Source of the DNA: Adineta vaga
Lineage: Eukaryota > Rotifera
Direction of reading: 5' to 3'
DNA: 64,000 nucleotides
NCBI GenBank assembly: GCA_021613535.1
Contig: CP075494.1
Span: 9,734,001-9,798,000, forward strand
Part shown: positions 1 through 13,561 of the stretch, piece by piece
How positions within the stretch are numbered: position 1 is the first letter of the stretch
Layout: each line of letters begins with the position of its first letter
The notes under the pieces: model-generated
Told to the model about the DNA's origin: nothing
Databases searched by the model: none
What the model saw: the letters and a program-made list of their open reading frames with translations, nothing else
Position numbers and translations under genes: made by a program

Positions 1-1963
1 AAAACAGGAACAAAATTCAATTGCACAATCCATTCTATTTCCGATCGTTTTTCTTTTCTATTTGATATAGATCTATCATGATAATGGATGTTATGTCAAA
101 TACATTAAACTAACACATTACAATTGAAAAATATATATCTCTCTCTCTCTAACGTTTTTCATATCTAAACACTAACAGCATTAATTAGATAAAGAAAACA
201 ACTGAGAGCTTTACTTTAAACATCAAACAATCACACAAAATTTAGTCTATTCATTTATTGAATTCAATGCATCACCTAAAAATATCCATATTGATCGTTA
301 TTATTCAAGTGTGTGAAACTCGAATAGACGATAGAAATTTCCTTCCGGGTGTAGATTTCACACACAAATGCACATTTATAATCATATGATTGAAAAACGA
401 AATTTTTTCCTTTCTCAAATAAACAACACATCTGGAGTGGAAAAAGAAAATAACTGGTTATCGTTGTCGATGGTCAATATTGACATGACATATGAATCTA
501 TCTAACAATTTTAATAAACAGGAAATGAACATGATAAAAATGCAAACACTCGATAATGATCATTAGATTTGCGACGGTGTTTATAAATTTCTTTTATTTC
601 ATCTTAAGAAAACTGATCAAGATGATTATGTTTGTCGACGATGAGTTTGAATACAAATGAGTTCAAACGATTGAACTCAGTATGAAATCTCAACACATAT
701 TCCTCTCATTTATAATTACCACTGATCAACTTCAAACAATAGATGTATAAAGATGAACCTGATTAAAATCTTGACATGATTAACAAATAAGAAAAAAAAG
801 GAAAGAATATTTCTCAAACACAAATGTGTTACTTCATCTCTTCTTCTTGTTTATCGTCATCGTCATCTGAAAATTTTCTTTTCTAGTCAAATATTCAATA
901 CATAAAGTTAGAAATTGAATATTATCTATGATAAAACAAGTGAAGCAGAAGGGGGAAAAGAAAATGATAAAATTGACTTTGACCGTTCGATGAACTCTCG
1001 TACATGCATGCATACATACATATACGGTACCGTACGTTGACTAGATCAAACAACATACGAATAGAACGGACATTAACCTTTATTGTAAAAACATAGACAT
1101 TCAAGGGTTTTTTTTCTTCGCGTTCTCTTTCTCACTTATTCACATAATGACATATCTTTTCTCTCATATCATCAATCATAAAAAAAACAATCAATAGATA
1201 GAGATAGACAGACATCATCAATGTCCCTGCATGTTTTATTCAAGCAAGAGAAAAAAAATATAAAAAAAAACTACACGCACATACACATAGATTTGTTTTA
1301 TACCTGAGAGGAGGTTCCTTCGAAATTTTATGTTTTCTTTTTCTCTTGAATAATGCGGAGCATACAAAAAAAAATAATAAAGAAGAAGAATAATAGCAAC
1401 TAATAAAGTGATAGATATGTGTGCAAGATTTTCACATAAATTTTTTTTTGTTTTTCTAAACACACAAACAGGTATTTCATACTAAACACACACCCGAAAA
1501 GAAAAAAAACCAGAGAGAGAGAGAGAAAATCTACGTGCCTAGACTTGTGTTGACAAACAAAAAGAAGAAATGACAGAAAAAAATAAGTTAGGCTCAAAGC
1601 TCACATACATATAGAGATAGATACCTACAACTAAAAAAAACAAACAAGAAAAAAACATGTTTTGAGCAGTTTGACTTCCTGAATAGGGAACACATACAAA
1701 TGACTTAGGACTAGTGGGTCACACACACACACACACAAAACACATGCTCATTCACAATGAGATAGATCTTATAGTATAATAAAGTAAAAGAATAATAAAC
1801 TTTATTTAATTTTTTTTCCGGGTTAATACATATAATGTCCCTGATCAAGATAGCTGTACACGATGACAAAACAAATAAAGGTAAAAAAATACACAGAATA
1901 AATTAAATAACACACACACACTAAGAATTATTCATACCTGAGAGTGCGTATGTATATAGATAT
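1..1963. other. Non-coding AT-rich stretch downstream of the MEX3-like gene
   Basis: No open frame here has recognisable protein character. The stretch holds homopolymer A/T runs, purine-rich tracts and a short AC microsatellite at about 1721-1737. Part of it may be the 3' untranslated region of the MEX3-like gene, because MEX3 transcripts often have long 3' UTRs in other animals; that is inference. I see no RNA gene or mobile element. Confidence 0.6.
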
Positions 1964-3072
1964 TCATGATGTTTTCAATGATAAAAGACTAAAATTTGAC
2001 CAAACTGAATCAAATATTGTATTATTATTATTATCCGTTGATGTTTGTTCATTAATTAAATCAAATGATGAACCAAAATCGAATGATTGATTTATTAATG
2101 AATTATCTTCTAATGGAAAATAAGACGATTGAGAGACCGTACGTAATGGAATATGCTTATTATCATCAATTGTAGTCGTCGTATTATTATTATTGTTATT
2201 ATTATTATTATTATTATTGAACGGAAGTGATAAATGATGAGAAAATTTTGTTTTCATCCATTTTGTATCATCAATATCTTCAACAGGTGATTGATTACCT
2301 GATGATGATGTTTGTCCTGTACGTGCAGCAATATGACTTTCGATTTCAATACGTGCCGCTTCGACATTGTCCGGTAAACCAGCTATTTCAAAGACGGGTT
2401 CTTTATCTCGACCTGGTGTAATAATATATGTATTGGTTGTTTGTTGAATACGTTTTATTGTTGCACCTTTGGGTCCAACAACTAATCCAACAACACGATA
2501 TGGCACACGAACTTGTATCGTTGTTTGTTGACTTGGTAATATTAAATTATTAATATGTAAATTTGTATTACTTCCACTACTTGTACTACTATTCGATGAA
2601 CTACTCGTACTATTTTGTTGTTTACGAGCTAAAAAAGAAAAGAGAAAAGTGAGTTGTATATTGAAAATGAAAAGATAAAATTACCAGCACGGATTTGAGA
2701 GAAATGTTCAGCAGCTGATAGAATTTCTTTTTTAGCGATTTGAACGTCTTCTTTACGACCAGTTATGATAAAATAGGGTTCATCACCTCGAACTGGTGTT
2801 TTTATATACGTATTTGTTTTAGCACGTAAAGCTTTGATTTTACAACCTTGTCGACCAACAATTTCAGCAACATGTTCCGAACTTGGCACCGATACACATT
2901 CAGTCATATTTTGACTTTTTTTACCAAGTGAGTCCGCTGTTTGTTGCTGTTGTTGATATGGAAATTCATTATTATTATTATTATTGTTATTATTATTATT
3001 AAACGATGGAATAAGTAATGATGAACGTTGATAATCGTTAATGAATGGATCAATTATTGCTGCACTCGGCAT
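1964..3072 (-). CDS. MEX3: MEX3-like protein with two KH domains
   Basis: RNA-binding post-transcriptional regulator of the MEX-3 family. Two exons, 3072-2685 and 2628-1964, join in frame to about 350 residues. KH1 (about residues 50-115) carries the [11 protein letters not shown] loop, followed by [10 protein letters not shown]2 (about 165-230) carries [11 protein letters not shown], followed by TNTYIITP. These are the paired signatures of MEX3 KH domains, which bind short bipartite RNA elements. Poly-asparagine runs lie before KH1 and after KH2. The C-terminal RING finger of vertebrate MEX3A-D is absent; C. elegans MEX-3 also lacks it. The ATG at 3072 is followed directly by a continuous frame into KH1. 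Family assignment is firm; the exact C-terminus could change if a further 3' exon exists. Confidence 0.9.
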
Positions 3073-4831
3073 GATTTGATTTATAAAAAAATAATTTCTC
3101 TATATATCTAGAAAAGAAGAAATAAGAGTATGATAAGTTCAGTTCATGAATGATGAACGGAGAAGAAGAAGAAGAAGAACGACGAACGTAAACGTACCGC
3201 GCCTAGCAATGTCCAGTCGACGACGAAAGCGAGAAATGTGAATGTGATGATTAACGCCTACATGCTCGACCCTTCTATACTATACTGGTAAGAGAGAAAG
3301 AAAGAAAGAAAGAAAAAAAGGAAAAAAAGAAACGAGAAAGAGAGAGTGACGTGTGTATGTATGTGTACAATCTCTCTCTTACACCTGAGTGGTGGATAGA
3401 TGGACTCTTTTCTTTCTTTGTCGATTTTTTTTTCTCAAACCAACAAAAAAAACGACCATGCACACAACTTTTTTTTCCTTCTTTTCGCCTGATGAACTCT
3501 GAACTACTTATTCTCCATCCCCCTCTCTCCCTCGCGCGCGCGCGCGCTCTCTCTCTGCTATGATTATATTAATAACTCATTCGACCAATGAGAAGAATAT
3601 AAGAAGAAGAAGAAGAAGAAGAAAAAAACGGTCGCTCGCTGGGAATAGGTCTGGCCAGTTCATCGTGCGGCAGTGAAAAGGGAGTAAGGGCATAAGACAA
3701 GAAGAGAAAAAAATCGCCCCATCAGTATGCACAGAACCCTCGAGCTGATGCCTTTATGTCGCGATTCTCTATTCTTTCTCTCTCTCTCTCTGACACGACT
3801 ATACAATAACGACGACAAGCATTTGCAGCAGTAACAGCAACAGCACTAAAAAAGAAAACCAGGCGAATGCAATGCATATGCACGTATATATATATACGCG
3901 ACTAGACAGAAATAGTTCCAGGATGATGATGATAGGGTTACTGCTGATTATGTTCTCATCAAGTATACATATGATGCCATATATATATACAAACGAAAAA
4001 AAAAGGAAAAGACGTGATACTATGCTACACAAAGAATTAATTAGATCGACGAATTGCGCCATTCTTTCCAAGGAGAAATAATCTATACGTAATGACCTTA
4101 GACATTAACAAATACTTTGCCTTGAAATCATCTGTTTCATTGAATTTTGAATTTGAAAAAAAAAACAAGATTCTCGAGGAGAAAAGAAATTTTTGAAAAA
4201 TCAAGTGAGAAAGATATGATTACCAAATATTTGATCAATTGCACGCGGAAGTTTTGTATTACTAATATAGAAAATTTGAAATGGAAAAGATTAGATGTAA
4301 TAATTTTTTTATTGACATAAATCCTCAGAAGTTGATGTTCTCCTTCAATATATTGCTCTCTTGACCTTTCGTTTTTTTGATTAATCTTGCGAAGTTAAAT
4401 TTAAAAATTCTAACAAAAAGAAATATGTTTTACGTTCTTTATGTTGACAAACGTACTATTGAAGGTAAAATCTATAGAGAAATTCGAATCATCGATAGAA
4501 GAGATCAACTGTATTTCGTTGAATTGTAAAATATTTACGAGCCACTTATCAGACTGAATCAGTCAATCTTTCTTTCTACACTCTTGATGATAAGAGTGTC
4601 TTCCGAGTAAGGGAAAATGAAAGAATATGTAATGAATCAATGACAATGTCTTACGTCATATCTAAAATTAAGAAAAAGAAGAATTGTAATTAGTTAGAGT
4701 ATTTTATACACTAAATCAAGATAAGATGATTTTCTGTGACGAAGAGGAAAACATGAAAATTTTGTTCGAAAAATTTCTTTTTTTATTATACAAAGCCATT
4801 AAAGAAAGAACAAAATATGAATAGTTCTGTT
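3073..4831. other. Intergenic region between MEX3-like and TMEM115 genes
   Basis: No supported gene. It contains GA/CT-rich tracts, a CG dinucleotide run at 3533-3547 (rare in this AT-rich sequence) and several GAA repeats. It probably holds the MEX3-like promoter on the right of that gene and the 3' UTR of TMEM115. Short open frames here are low-complexity shadows. Confidence 0.55.
3533..3547. repeat. Short CG dinucleotide run within a CT-rich tract
   Basis: Alternating C and G over 15 bases, flanked by CT repeats. It stands out because the region is otherwise AT-rich, and it lies about 460 bases upstream of the MEX3-like start codon. Confidence 0.8.
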
Positions 4832-6501
4832 TTATGAGGCTGATTGTTGCTGATTTAAATCATTTTTTCTCGATGTTGAAACATCCATTAAATTATTCAT
4901 ATCTATTTGTACAGATGAACTCGGAACTTGATGTGTTGGAGGTAATAATGGACTTTGTTGAGTATCATCCAACTCAGGCCATGCATCATTTGTTGAATCT
5001 TTTACCTTCATACGATCATTTAAAGCTTTTAATGCTTTTTGTCTAAAAGAAAATGAATCAATTCATGCATTTTAAGAAGTTAAATATTCTACTTTAAAAC
5101 TAGTAGAGAGCATAAGGAGACAGAAGAACAAATGGGATCGTTTGTCTATGTATAAGTTAATGTAAGTATGTGACAGAATCTCTCTCTAGTGAATTACTAT
5201 CTACAAATGTTTTTATCGATATGACACAAACATTTTTGACTATGTGTGATCGAGAAGATATTCTTGTATTCGAAATGATTTTACATATTTCTAATTTAAT
5301 GTAAAATTATTCAGAATGGTATTGTTTGAAAATCTGTTGCAGTTATTCTCATGAATAATCTAGAAGATATTATGAATTCGAATGATTTAGTTTCCTACTT
5401 CTTATAAACTGATGATAACAGATCAATGTCACGTTCAATCTGACTAATATCTTCTTTGCTTATTTTCTTTTCTCTCAATGTCAAATTACTCGAATTTAAT
5501 AAACAAACCTTCGTCTATCAGCATCAACTGCATCTGCACCCGGAATAGTTATTGTTAAACTTGATGTTGACATCACATTATTTTTCTTTACATACGGTTG
5601 ACATAATCTCAATTTAACAAATATTTCAAAAATTGTATTTGCAAAAACACTAATAACCGGCGCTATCAATGGCGGAAAGAAACTAAAAGAGAATATTGAA
5701 TTTAAATATAAATCTTCCGTTTCGGATGACATGCTTTTTTTTCTCTTTACCTTGCAAATGCAAATGTCGTTGACATATCACCTTTGGTACCATTTTGATG
5801 TGCTTGAAAAAATCTTAAATATGTCCAACTAATAAGAATACCAAAACTAAGCATAATTAGAAAATGAATGGGAACAGCTCGTGCAAGCCAAAGTATCGTT
5901 GAAATAATCACTATTAGTAAGGGTACATGATCTTGTTTAAGTTTGAAAAATGGTGTTGTAGCTAAAACTGTGTCCGGCATAATTTGTTTGATGACTACAG
6001 AATAAGCACCAAGAAATGATGCTAAACCATAGATTGGTCGTTCAAACAAATATTCTTCATTAAATGTTAAACCATAAAATAAGAAATAAGCAAATGTTAC
6101 CACTAATGCATTTGGAATTGTAACAATAAAATAAAATTTTAATAATTCTTTCGTACCCCATAGTGGTTCAATCATTTTTGAATAGAGAAAAACAACTATA
6201 ACATCAATGATTGTATGCCATAGATGTAATTCAATAAAACTGTGGGTAACAAATGTCCTAGTAAGAGAGAAATGAAATGCAAATATGTTGATCGAAAATC
6301 AAGAATAAAAATTTACCAAATCCAAAAATTTGGAGGCATAACACGACCCGGAATGACTGCAAGTATACGAACACATTGAGAACTAAATGAAAGACAGTAT
6401 CCAATAATACAGAAGAGACATATTAATTTGGTTGTAAGGCCCGATGAGAATACGGCCGATTGTAATTGATGACTAATATCATGGACAAATGTTTGTTTCA
6501 T
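4832..6501 (-). CDS. TMEM115: TMEM115 family Golgi membrane protein
   Basis: Rhomboid-like multi-pass membrane protein of the Golgi; the human relative supports retrograde Golgi-to-ER traffic. Four exons (6501-6317, 6257-5751, 5682-5509, 5042-4832) join in frame to 358 residues, close to the 351 of human TMEM115. Family signatures run in order: MPPNFWIW near residue 60, the EPLWG segment opening the second membrane block, GDMSTTFAFA matching the conserved GDM..FAFA, then ITIPGADAVDADRRRQKALKAL matching ITISLPG..DAERRR.LALKAL. The tail is polar and cytosolic in type. A pyrimidine-AG (ATATTCAG) ends three bases before the ATG, suggesting either a 5' UTR intron or a trans-splice site. Function is inferred from the family. 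Confidence 0.95.
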
Positions 6502-7025
6502 GATCTGAATATATAATCAAAGTGTATAAATAGAAAAAGAGAAAAAAAGCATAAAATACTACGTGTACTTTACTTGTTATTTCAATGGAACATAGTATAG
6601 AAACTCAGAAATGATGATTTAGTAATATATTACTCATCGAAATTGTCAATGAACGAATAGTTACTAATTAAAATATATTCTTTAAACAGGGTATTCAATG
6701 GATTGATAGATGACGGAGAAGTGATTCACTGCCTACACAGATGGCAGCATTGTCTTATCAATAGTTTTTTCTTTTCGTACTACGTAGTAATCCGCATCTA
6801 CTTCATATCAGACATATCGTATCTCTTTGAATTAGACATTCGTCAATTCTTGAAAAATGAAAGAATTGAATAAAGAAAAAACATTTTCTTTTTTCTATGA
6901 AATCAAATATAAATAACATAAGGTGAATGTTTTTTTTTTTAATAAACGAAAAATCATTGTTCGAAGAGGACGTATATATATATATAAAAAGCAAATAATC
7001 ATTAGAGAATAGCTGTGAAGAGATG
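6502..7025. other. Intergenic region between TMEM115 and VPS3/TGFBRAP1
   Basis: No supported gene. Both neighbours are on the minus strand, so this should hold the VPS3 3' UTR and the TMEM115 promoter. An AT repeat lies near 6972-6985. Confidence 0.5.
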
Positions 7026-10000
7026 TTATTGATTGGATTGATATTTTTTTGCACAATGTGCATGAACTTGAGTACCATCTTGATAAACGACACATGATGT
7101 TTCATAAAATGGTTGAAAACATTGTTTACATCGTCGATGTTCATTAATAAGTGTATTCATACATTTTAATTGATTTAATTTTGTGTGTAATTTTTCATTG
7201 TGAACACGAGTTAGAGCTAGCTCAATCTTACTAGAACGTTGAAGATATGAATAAGTACGTAAAGCACGAAGAATTATTTGAGATAAAGATGCCAGTGACC
7301 AGTGTGATGGTAATTGTTGTAAAACGTCAATAAAATCAAATTCAATTTCAGTATTAGTAAGAAGATGAAGTAAAACTTCAGTAATTTTCTCGGAATTTCT
7401 AGAAGAAGAATAAAAAGAATCGACAAGAAGAAATGATGGGAAGTAGGTATAGGTACTTGTTTAAGGAATTAAGAAGAACTTTAAATAAAATATGAGCAAC
7501 AATTTTTCGATCACCACTGGATTTGCCTTGAGATAGAGCGACACAATAATCTTCGGCATAGTCAAAATCTTGAAGTTCATCAACAAGAATTCGAAAAGCT
7601 TGTTCAAAATTATTCATCTAAAATGAAGAAATCATTTAAAAAGAGAAAGATGTCTCTTGAAAGAAATCTACTTTGCCGTTGAGAAGGGCAACTTCTCGTC
7701 GTAGTCGATTCGTTTGATTAACTCGACTTAAAACCGATTGAACACGATATGAATTAGATGTAATGAGAAATGCTTGGAGTTTTGAACTAAAACATTCGAC
7801 GAAAGTTGCAAGAGAAGAAAAATAACGTCAGAACATACCGTATTTGTTCGTTGGAATCATCGGATTTTGATAAAACTTGATCAAGATAAATGTTAACCAA
7901 CATCGTATGAATTTGATCAGACTAAAAATAGACGAAATGACTAATGTCAGAATTTCATACGATCAAAAAGACTCACCTCAATTTTCAATTTAAATACCAA
8001 ATATTCTAAATAAGATGTTAACGCTGTTGAACGTGCTTTTATAACATTGATAACTCGATCTGTACAGAATGGATCACTATTTGCTTCACTTTGATATTTG
8101 CTAGTAAATATCTGAAAGCATAGTCTTATCGTTTTCTTATTTCACAGAAGATTAATATCTATCTCACCTTTACAGCTAATTCTTCTTCGTGTTGTATTAA
8201 GAACCATTCCGCTGTTGAAAACGCTACTGCTCGATCCATTGTTTTTTCTATCACATATTTAGCAATAACCGATACACCAGGAAATGTCTCATCATAAGAA
8301 TACTCATTCGATACAAGTCTACGCTAAATAGAAAGATCTTTAGATAGTTGAAAAAACTCAACCAAAACTAAGTATGCATTACTTTTTCCAAATATCAATA
8401 GTTTGTTCATGTTTCTCATGTGCTGCAGAGAGTATTGCTGCAGCATGATAACATTTCGCATCGAGAAGAATAGTACAATATTCAGCAGGAATATGAGAAG
8501 AATTTGATTCAAGAAATTCATTAATTGCTTCGTGAGATTTTGTAAGAATATAAGCTTTCAATAAAGCTGGATAATAATCCTACATTATATGTTTAATAAC
8601 TATGACAGAGAAATTTATATTTGTCTCTTACTAATTGACGTGAAAATTCAGTTGATCGTTTTGTTGTATAATCACAAAATGTATTTAGCCATTGAGAATA
8701 TTGATTTTTAAGATTCTCGTCTATCGTTGGCCAAGGTGAATTTAATGGTAGAAAATTAGGGATTTGTGTCATGATCTAAACGTAAACAGCGAAAAATATT
8801 TTTTCTACAAATACAAATGTTTCTTACTTCATGAAAATCAATCTGAATATCATCAAATAAACTTAACGCACGAACAACATTCATAGCACCAAATTCAACA
8901 AACCCAATACGTTTTTTAGTTGAAACAACCAATGGATTTGTTCGACGTTGTTTAATTGATGTACAATTACTTTCAGCTAAGCTTAATGCTTCTTGTAATC
9001 GATAACTATTTAATAATTGATCGATTTGTTCTTCAAGACTGAGTGGTTCAAGTAAATAAATATTGTCTTTATTCGTAATAATGATATTTTTAATATTTTC
9101 TTGTTGCATATTTGTTAATGTTCGACAGTATTTCATTGGAATTTCTTGTTTAAGTTGATCGTCCAAATAACTTCAATAGTAAAAGAAACAGAATTTATTT
9201 CACTGTTTAATATTTTACAAAGACTAATCACTACCTGTAGATGTGAATATAGTCTCGAACGAGAGTGATTAAATAAGGATGAGAATAGATGAAATCTATC
9301 GGCGGATAGACGAACATCATTGGCGCACGTTGACTTATACCTTGAAGAGAAGTAGTCACACCAACATTAGGACCATTAAGTAGATATTGTCCCTAGAAAA
9401 TAGTTCAAGAAGAATACAACACAATCAACTGTAACTATCTAATCAAATGATACTTACGGGAGAAATATTTGTAAAACAAGTTGTTATATTTGTATCATCT
9501 AATTTAAATATACTACTAAATGATCCCGTTGAACGACGATCAGCATTATTAGATGGATTATAAGCAAAATATTCTGTTTCTGTACATGCTAGAATACCAC
9601 GATCATCCATCGTCTACAGAAAAAATAATGAATATTAATTGGAAGACAAATTGTTCAAAAGTAAAACTTACAATTGATATGAATGAATCTTGAACGGATA
9701 TTTCAAAACGTAGATTTATATTCACTTTATCAAGTCGATAGATTTGTATTTTATTTCTCTTCGTTGATACACATATCTGAAACATAAAGAATTTCAATTT
9801 GTTTTTCATTATCTCATTTCTTTCTTTCTTTCTTTCTTTACATCAATATATCCTCCTTGATATTGATCAGATGCTGTTGATATACCAAACGTTGCTACAT
9901 TTTTTAGTTTTATATTTGGAATTAACTATTAATATAAAAAATTCATTTTCTTGAAAATCAAATCAAATTCGTAGTCATACTTGTAAATTATCACTATCAA

Positions 10001-13000
10001 GTATTTGAATAGAATTATCACTCAGTGTAAACAATCGATGTAAAGATACAGTCACAACTTTGATTTTCATGACTGGTTTATGCTATACCAGAAAAAAGAA
10101 CAGATATTATAGATTCATTTTTAGAAAAATCGTCTTACTGTTGCAAGATTTTGACTTGCAATACAAAGACATTCATATCCTTTGATTTGAGGAGATGATT
10201 CATCTGGAATTCGTTCACGTAAACGAAACTTATGAACAGAACTAGAAAAATAAATCAAAATTAAGCTAGTATTGCTATTATCATTATATAACATGTTTCC
10301 TCAAACATTTAGTATGCAATGAACATCATTGTTCCGAAAGAATTTAAGTACGTATGAATTACTTATTCATTCTCGGACAAAGACGGTGTTATTGATTTGT
10401 TATTCAACAAAGTACATGACTATAGAAATGATATATATATATGTCTATGTATTCTTCAAAGGTTAAAAATACATCTCTTATTGAACTAGTCTATTCATCG
10501 TTCTATTACTTGATTAGCTGATGCAGTTGCAACAGGTGTTTCTAATATCCTCTTATAACAGAAGTACCCACTTATCTCAATGCTCGTTTTCTTAACGCAT
10601 TCTTCGTCGATGAGACTATAACAAGCAGGCAAAATGCTTCTCGAGACTAAATGAATATCTATATATATATATATATAGAAACAGAGAGACAGATTATTAC
10701 CATCTTATACAAGAGTGTAATTGTAGTATCGATTAATCATCTCTATGTCTATAAAATGAACTTTTATTTCTTCATGTCTTTAAATAAACATGAACAAGAC
10801 ATCACATCAATAACACTTTCCTAACAAAATAATCGTTTGTATATGAAGTATATCTTTTCATTTGGTTGATTCGAATTGTTGTTTAATATAAGGTAAGATT
10901 CGTATAACGATCGAATAAATAATTAGAACAAAATGCATTCGCGCATGAAATCACCGGATGATGTAGACAGAAAAGTGTTCAAATCAATGATCGATGAATT
11001 ACAAGGAAGAAAAGTAGGAGTATTGTTTGCCAGGTAATCTGCAATTTTGTTGATGAGGAAGTATACCAAAATGAATGTGAAGATTCATAGGATGGAGTAA
11101 CACCACATGCTTCATATTCATTTTTCTTTGCTTGTTTATATTGATGTTTAAGTTGAGATGATAAACATTGAGATTCATCGAATAATGAACGAAAACAATC
11201 ACGTAAACGTGAATAGATATCACAATCAGTATCTAATTGATCGGCATAGGAAGAATCTTGAATACAATTTTCGAATTTAAACTGACATATTTGAGGACGA
11301 AGCGGTTTTAAAGAAGTGAGAATACGAAATAATTGACTGGACGATTGTTGTTGTTGCTGCTGCTGCTGCTCGGTTAGAAGACATATTGATAGCGTCAAAA
11401 TGACGATCGATTCAAAAAAATTCAAAGTTCGATAGATAATCATGAAATAATCAATTAGAATGATAACGATGAACACATTTGTATATACACAGGAAGAAAA
11501 TCGTCATTTATTCTATAGGACACAACATGCCAAGAGAAATAAGATGAGACAATGATGAAGAAAACGAAGACGAGAAGAAATACGATAGAACCTGTTTCTC
11601 TTTCTCTCGTTTTTCTTCTCTTTCTCTTTCTTTGTACTCTGTTCATGTAATAAAGAAGAAAGACAAGGAGAAAAAAAAGAAATGTCCATTCGTCATTCTA
11701 CTCTTATTATCTTTAAGATTTTGCTTGATATTAATTCTTGATTAAGATGAATGAAGGAGTGACCACCAGCGATCGTTATCCTTTAGAAAGCAAACAGGCG
11801 GAGAAATTCCATTAGTTGTCAGCATGAGACAAGATCCATTTGGAAAATATCTTTGCAAGCAAATAGAGCTTCATGCCAGGCCAATTAATCGATCACTATC
11901 GTTTCTTTTCTTCTTCTCCTACTCAAGAGAGCCATTCTCTTACGAAATAGAGTCATTTTTTGTAAAACAATTCAATCGTGTGTCAACGACACATTCATAC
12001 CAATGACTGTCGTTTGATCTTTCCAGTTGTCATGAGTTATTTCCTGTTGTTCAACTTTGATAGTTTATGCATATATATATATATTTATATAAAACTAAGA
12101 AGAATTTTGACTTTAACAAGCAAAATTAAGATTTGCCTGACAACGTTCTGATTACATTTTCTTTTGTGTAGATTCTAATCTGATCGTGAATGACATGAGA
12201 AAATGAGAGTCGGAGAAAAGAAAAACAGTTCTAATCACGGACATCAGGCAATCGTGTGACAGTTCAATTTGTTTCGCTTTCTTTCTTTTCCGCTCTTCTT
12301 CTTTCAAGGATGTTCCAACATCTTCTATTTGCATCATTCTCTATTCACACACACACAAATAAATCAACGTGTAAAAAGCATCTCTTTCTCCTCTCTCTCT
12401 CCCTCTTTTATGGAACTGTCATTGTTTCTAAAGTATTTTTCATAATGTATTCCTCTTATTGAACAAATGAATTGTTTAAATGTATGCATGCGTAAGTGAC
12501 AAAAAAAGTTCAAAAAGACTACAATTAAAAAGAAACTTCTCAAGGTTACACGTGCTTGGATCGATGTACATTCCTTGAATCTTATATAAGAGATCGATTT
12601 TCACCACATGATGATAGTGCTAAATTATTCTATACAGACATGAGATTCTTCATCTAACATTGACATGTCTCATCGTATTCCATGGAAGAAAGAAAAACTT
12701 GATAGGATACCATGCCATAATTTATCTTCATAAGAACACTAGGCAAATTTGGCACAAGTGCTAGCTTATCTTTGAGTTATCTTTCTTATGGCAAAGAGAG
12801 ATCTTTTTTTCCCCCTTCTCTTCGTCTAGATGTTCGACGACAAATGATTAATACGACAAGCAGTAGAGGAAAAAAAAGGAAAAAGCGAATTTGTATTTGG
12901 TACTATAATTCTACAGGGACGAACGATTCATTTTAGTTTTCTTTCATTGGATATGCATGCATGTCGATTAACGAATTCGAAATAGAATCTCTATAGAATT

Positions 13001-13561
13001 CTTTCTAATATCGATTGTTTCAGCAGAAAAAAAAGAGAAGAAATGAAAGACAAGGATAAATATGAACTATGCCAATACTAACACAAGTTAGCAATCTACC
13101 GTCAATAAATCAATTAACTATGATCCGGTGTTTATCTATGAGCACAATCTATATAGAGAATGTGATCCTTATTGTGACCTCGAACTACAATTGAATGACA
13201 CTCATCGCCGTCGGACAAGAAAAGCAAACGACTTGATAGAAACATTTAATGGAATTGACATTCTTTCTGCATGCTTTCATACTTAGATGTTCAACAAGCC
13301 AATAATAATAACTTACCCATCGGTAGTACCAATATATAAATCATTCGTGCGAATAGCAAATGGATTTGTCGAAGGTGTCGAATCATTATTTGTATCGATA
13401 CATTCAATCTAACGAAAGAAAAATAATCTTAAGATTAGTAGAACTTGAAATATATTTTCTTTTAAATAAAATCTTAATCATATAGTTACCTCTCCGATTT
13501 TACCATGCATTTGTTTGTTTCGAGACCATACATTAATTATTGAAAAGACATTTAACGTCAT
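7026..13561 (-). CDS. TGFBRAP1: VPS3/TGFBRAP1 homologue, CORVET tethering subunit
   Basis: Many small exons encode a CNH beta-propeller followed by a clathrin-heavy-chain-like helical region and a C-terminal zinc-finger-like motif. TGFBRAP1-specific matches include NIEC/IECID..DLYIGTTDG (first exons, 13490-13561 and 13317-13408), LLNGPNVGVTTSLQGISQRAP near 9330, SYLDDQLKQEIPMKYCRTL near 9150, LLEPLSLEEQIDQLL near 9020, and VDELQDFDYAEDYC near 7570. The C-terminus has CKQCF followed by QVHAHCAKK, comparable to CQICQ..VHTHCA in human TGFBRAP1. In yeast and animals VPS3 places CORVET on Rab5/Vps21 early endosomes. The intron from 13316 to 10242 is about 3 kb, against about 50 bases elsewhere, and contains another gene. 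The initiating ATG aligns with the human N-terminus. Confidence 0.93.
10979..11443 (-). CDS. Small secreted or GPI-type cysteine-containing protein, nested in a VPS3 intron
   Basis: Single open frame of 154 residues on the same strand as its host gene, wholly inside the 3-kb VPS3 intron. From the ATG at 11443 the protein begins with a signal-peptide-like segment (residues 1-25, hydrophobic IVILTLSICLL). A glutamine/serine run follows, then a middle region with at least six cysteines (CQFKFENC, DCDIYSRLRDC, QC, AC), and a C-terminal hydrophobic stretch (TILLLFFLVIH) near the end, as in GPI-anchored proteins. I recognise no family. The open frame continues further upstream only from a GTG, so I use the ATG. 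It could also be an expressed intronic frame without function, but the paired N- and C-terminal hydrophobic segments and the cysteine spacing argue for a gene. Confidence 0.6.
   Translation of the reverse strand: MIIYRTLNFFESIVILTLSICLLTEQQQQQQQQSSSQLFRILTSLKPLRPQICQFKFENCIQDSSYADQLDTDCDIYSRLRDCFRSLFDESQCLSSQLKHQYKQAKKNEYEACGVTPSYESSHSFWYTSSSTKLQITWQTILLLFFLVIHRSLI
11444..13316. other. Remainder of the long VPS3 intron
   Basis: AT-rich intronic sequence with no recognised coding content. Pyrimidine-rich and AT microsatellite tracts occur (for example near 12070). Part should hold the promoter of the nested gene at 10979-11443. Short frames on either strand are low complexity. Confidence 0.5.

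Noticed and set aside
1236-1597. Overlapping minus-strand frames rich in F, L and Y
   Set aside because: Products of A-rich/T-rich low-complexity DNA with no coding character.
11444-11476. Longer start for the nested gene
   Set aside because: The upstream frame begins with GTG; the ATG at 11443 gives a proper signal peptide.
12256-12462. Plus-strand frame inside the VPS3 intron
   Set aside because: CT-rich low complexity giving S/F/L-rich peptide.
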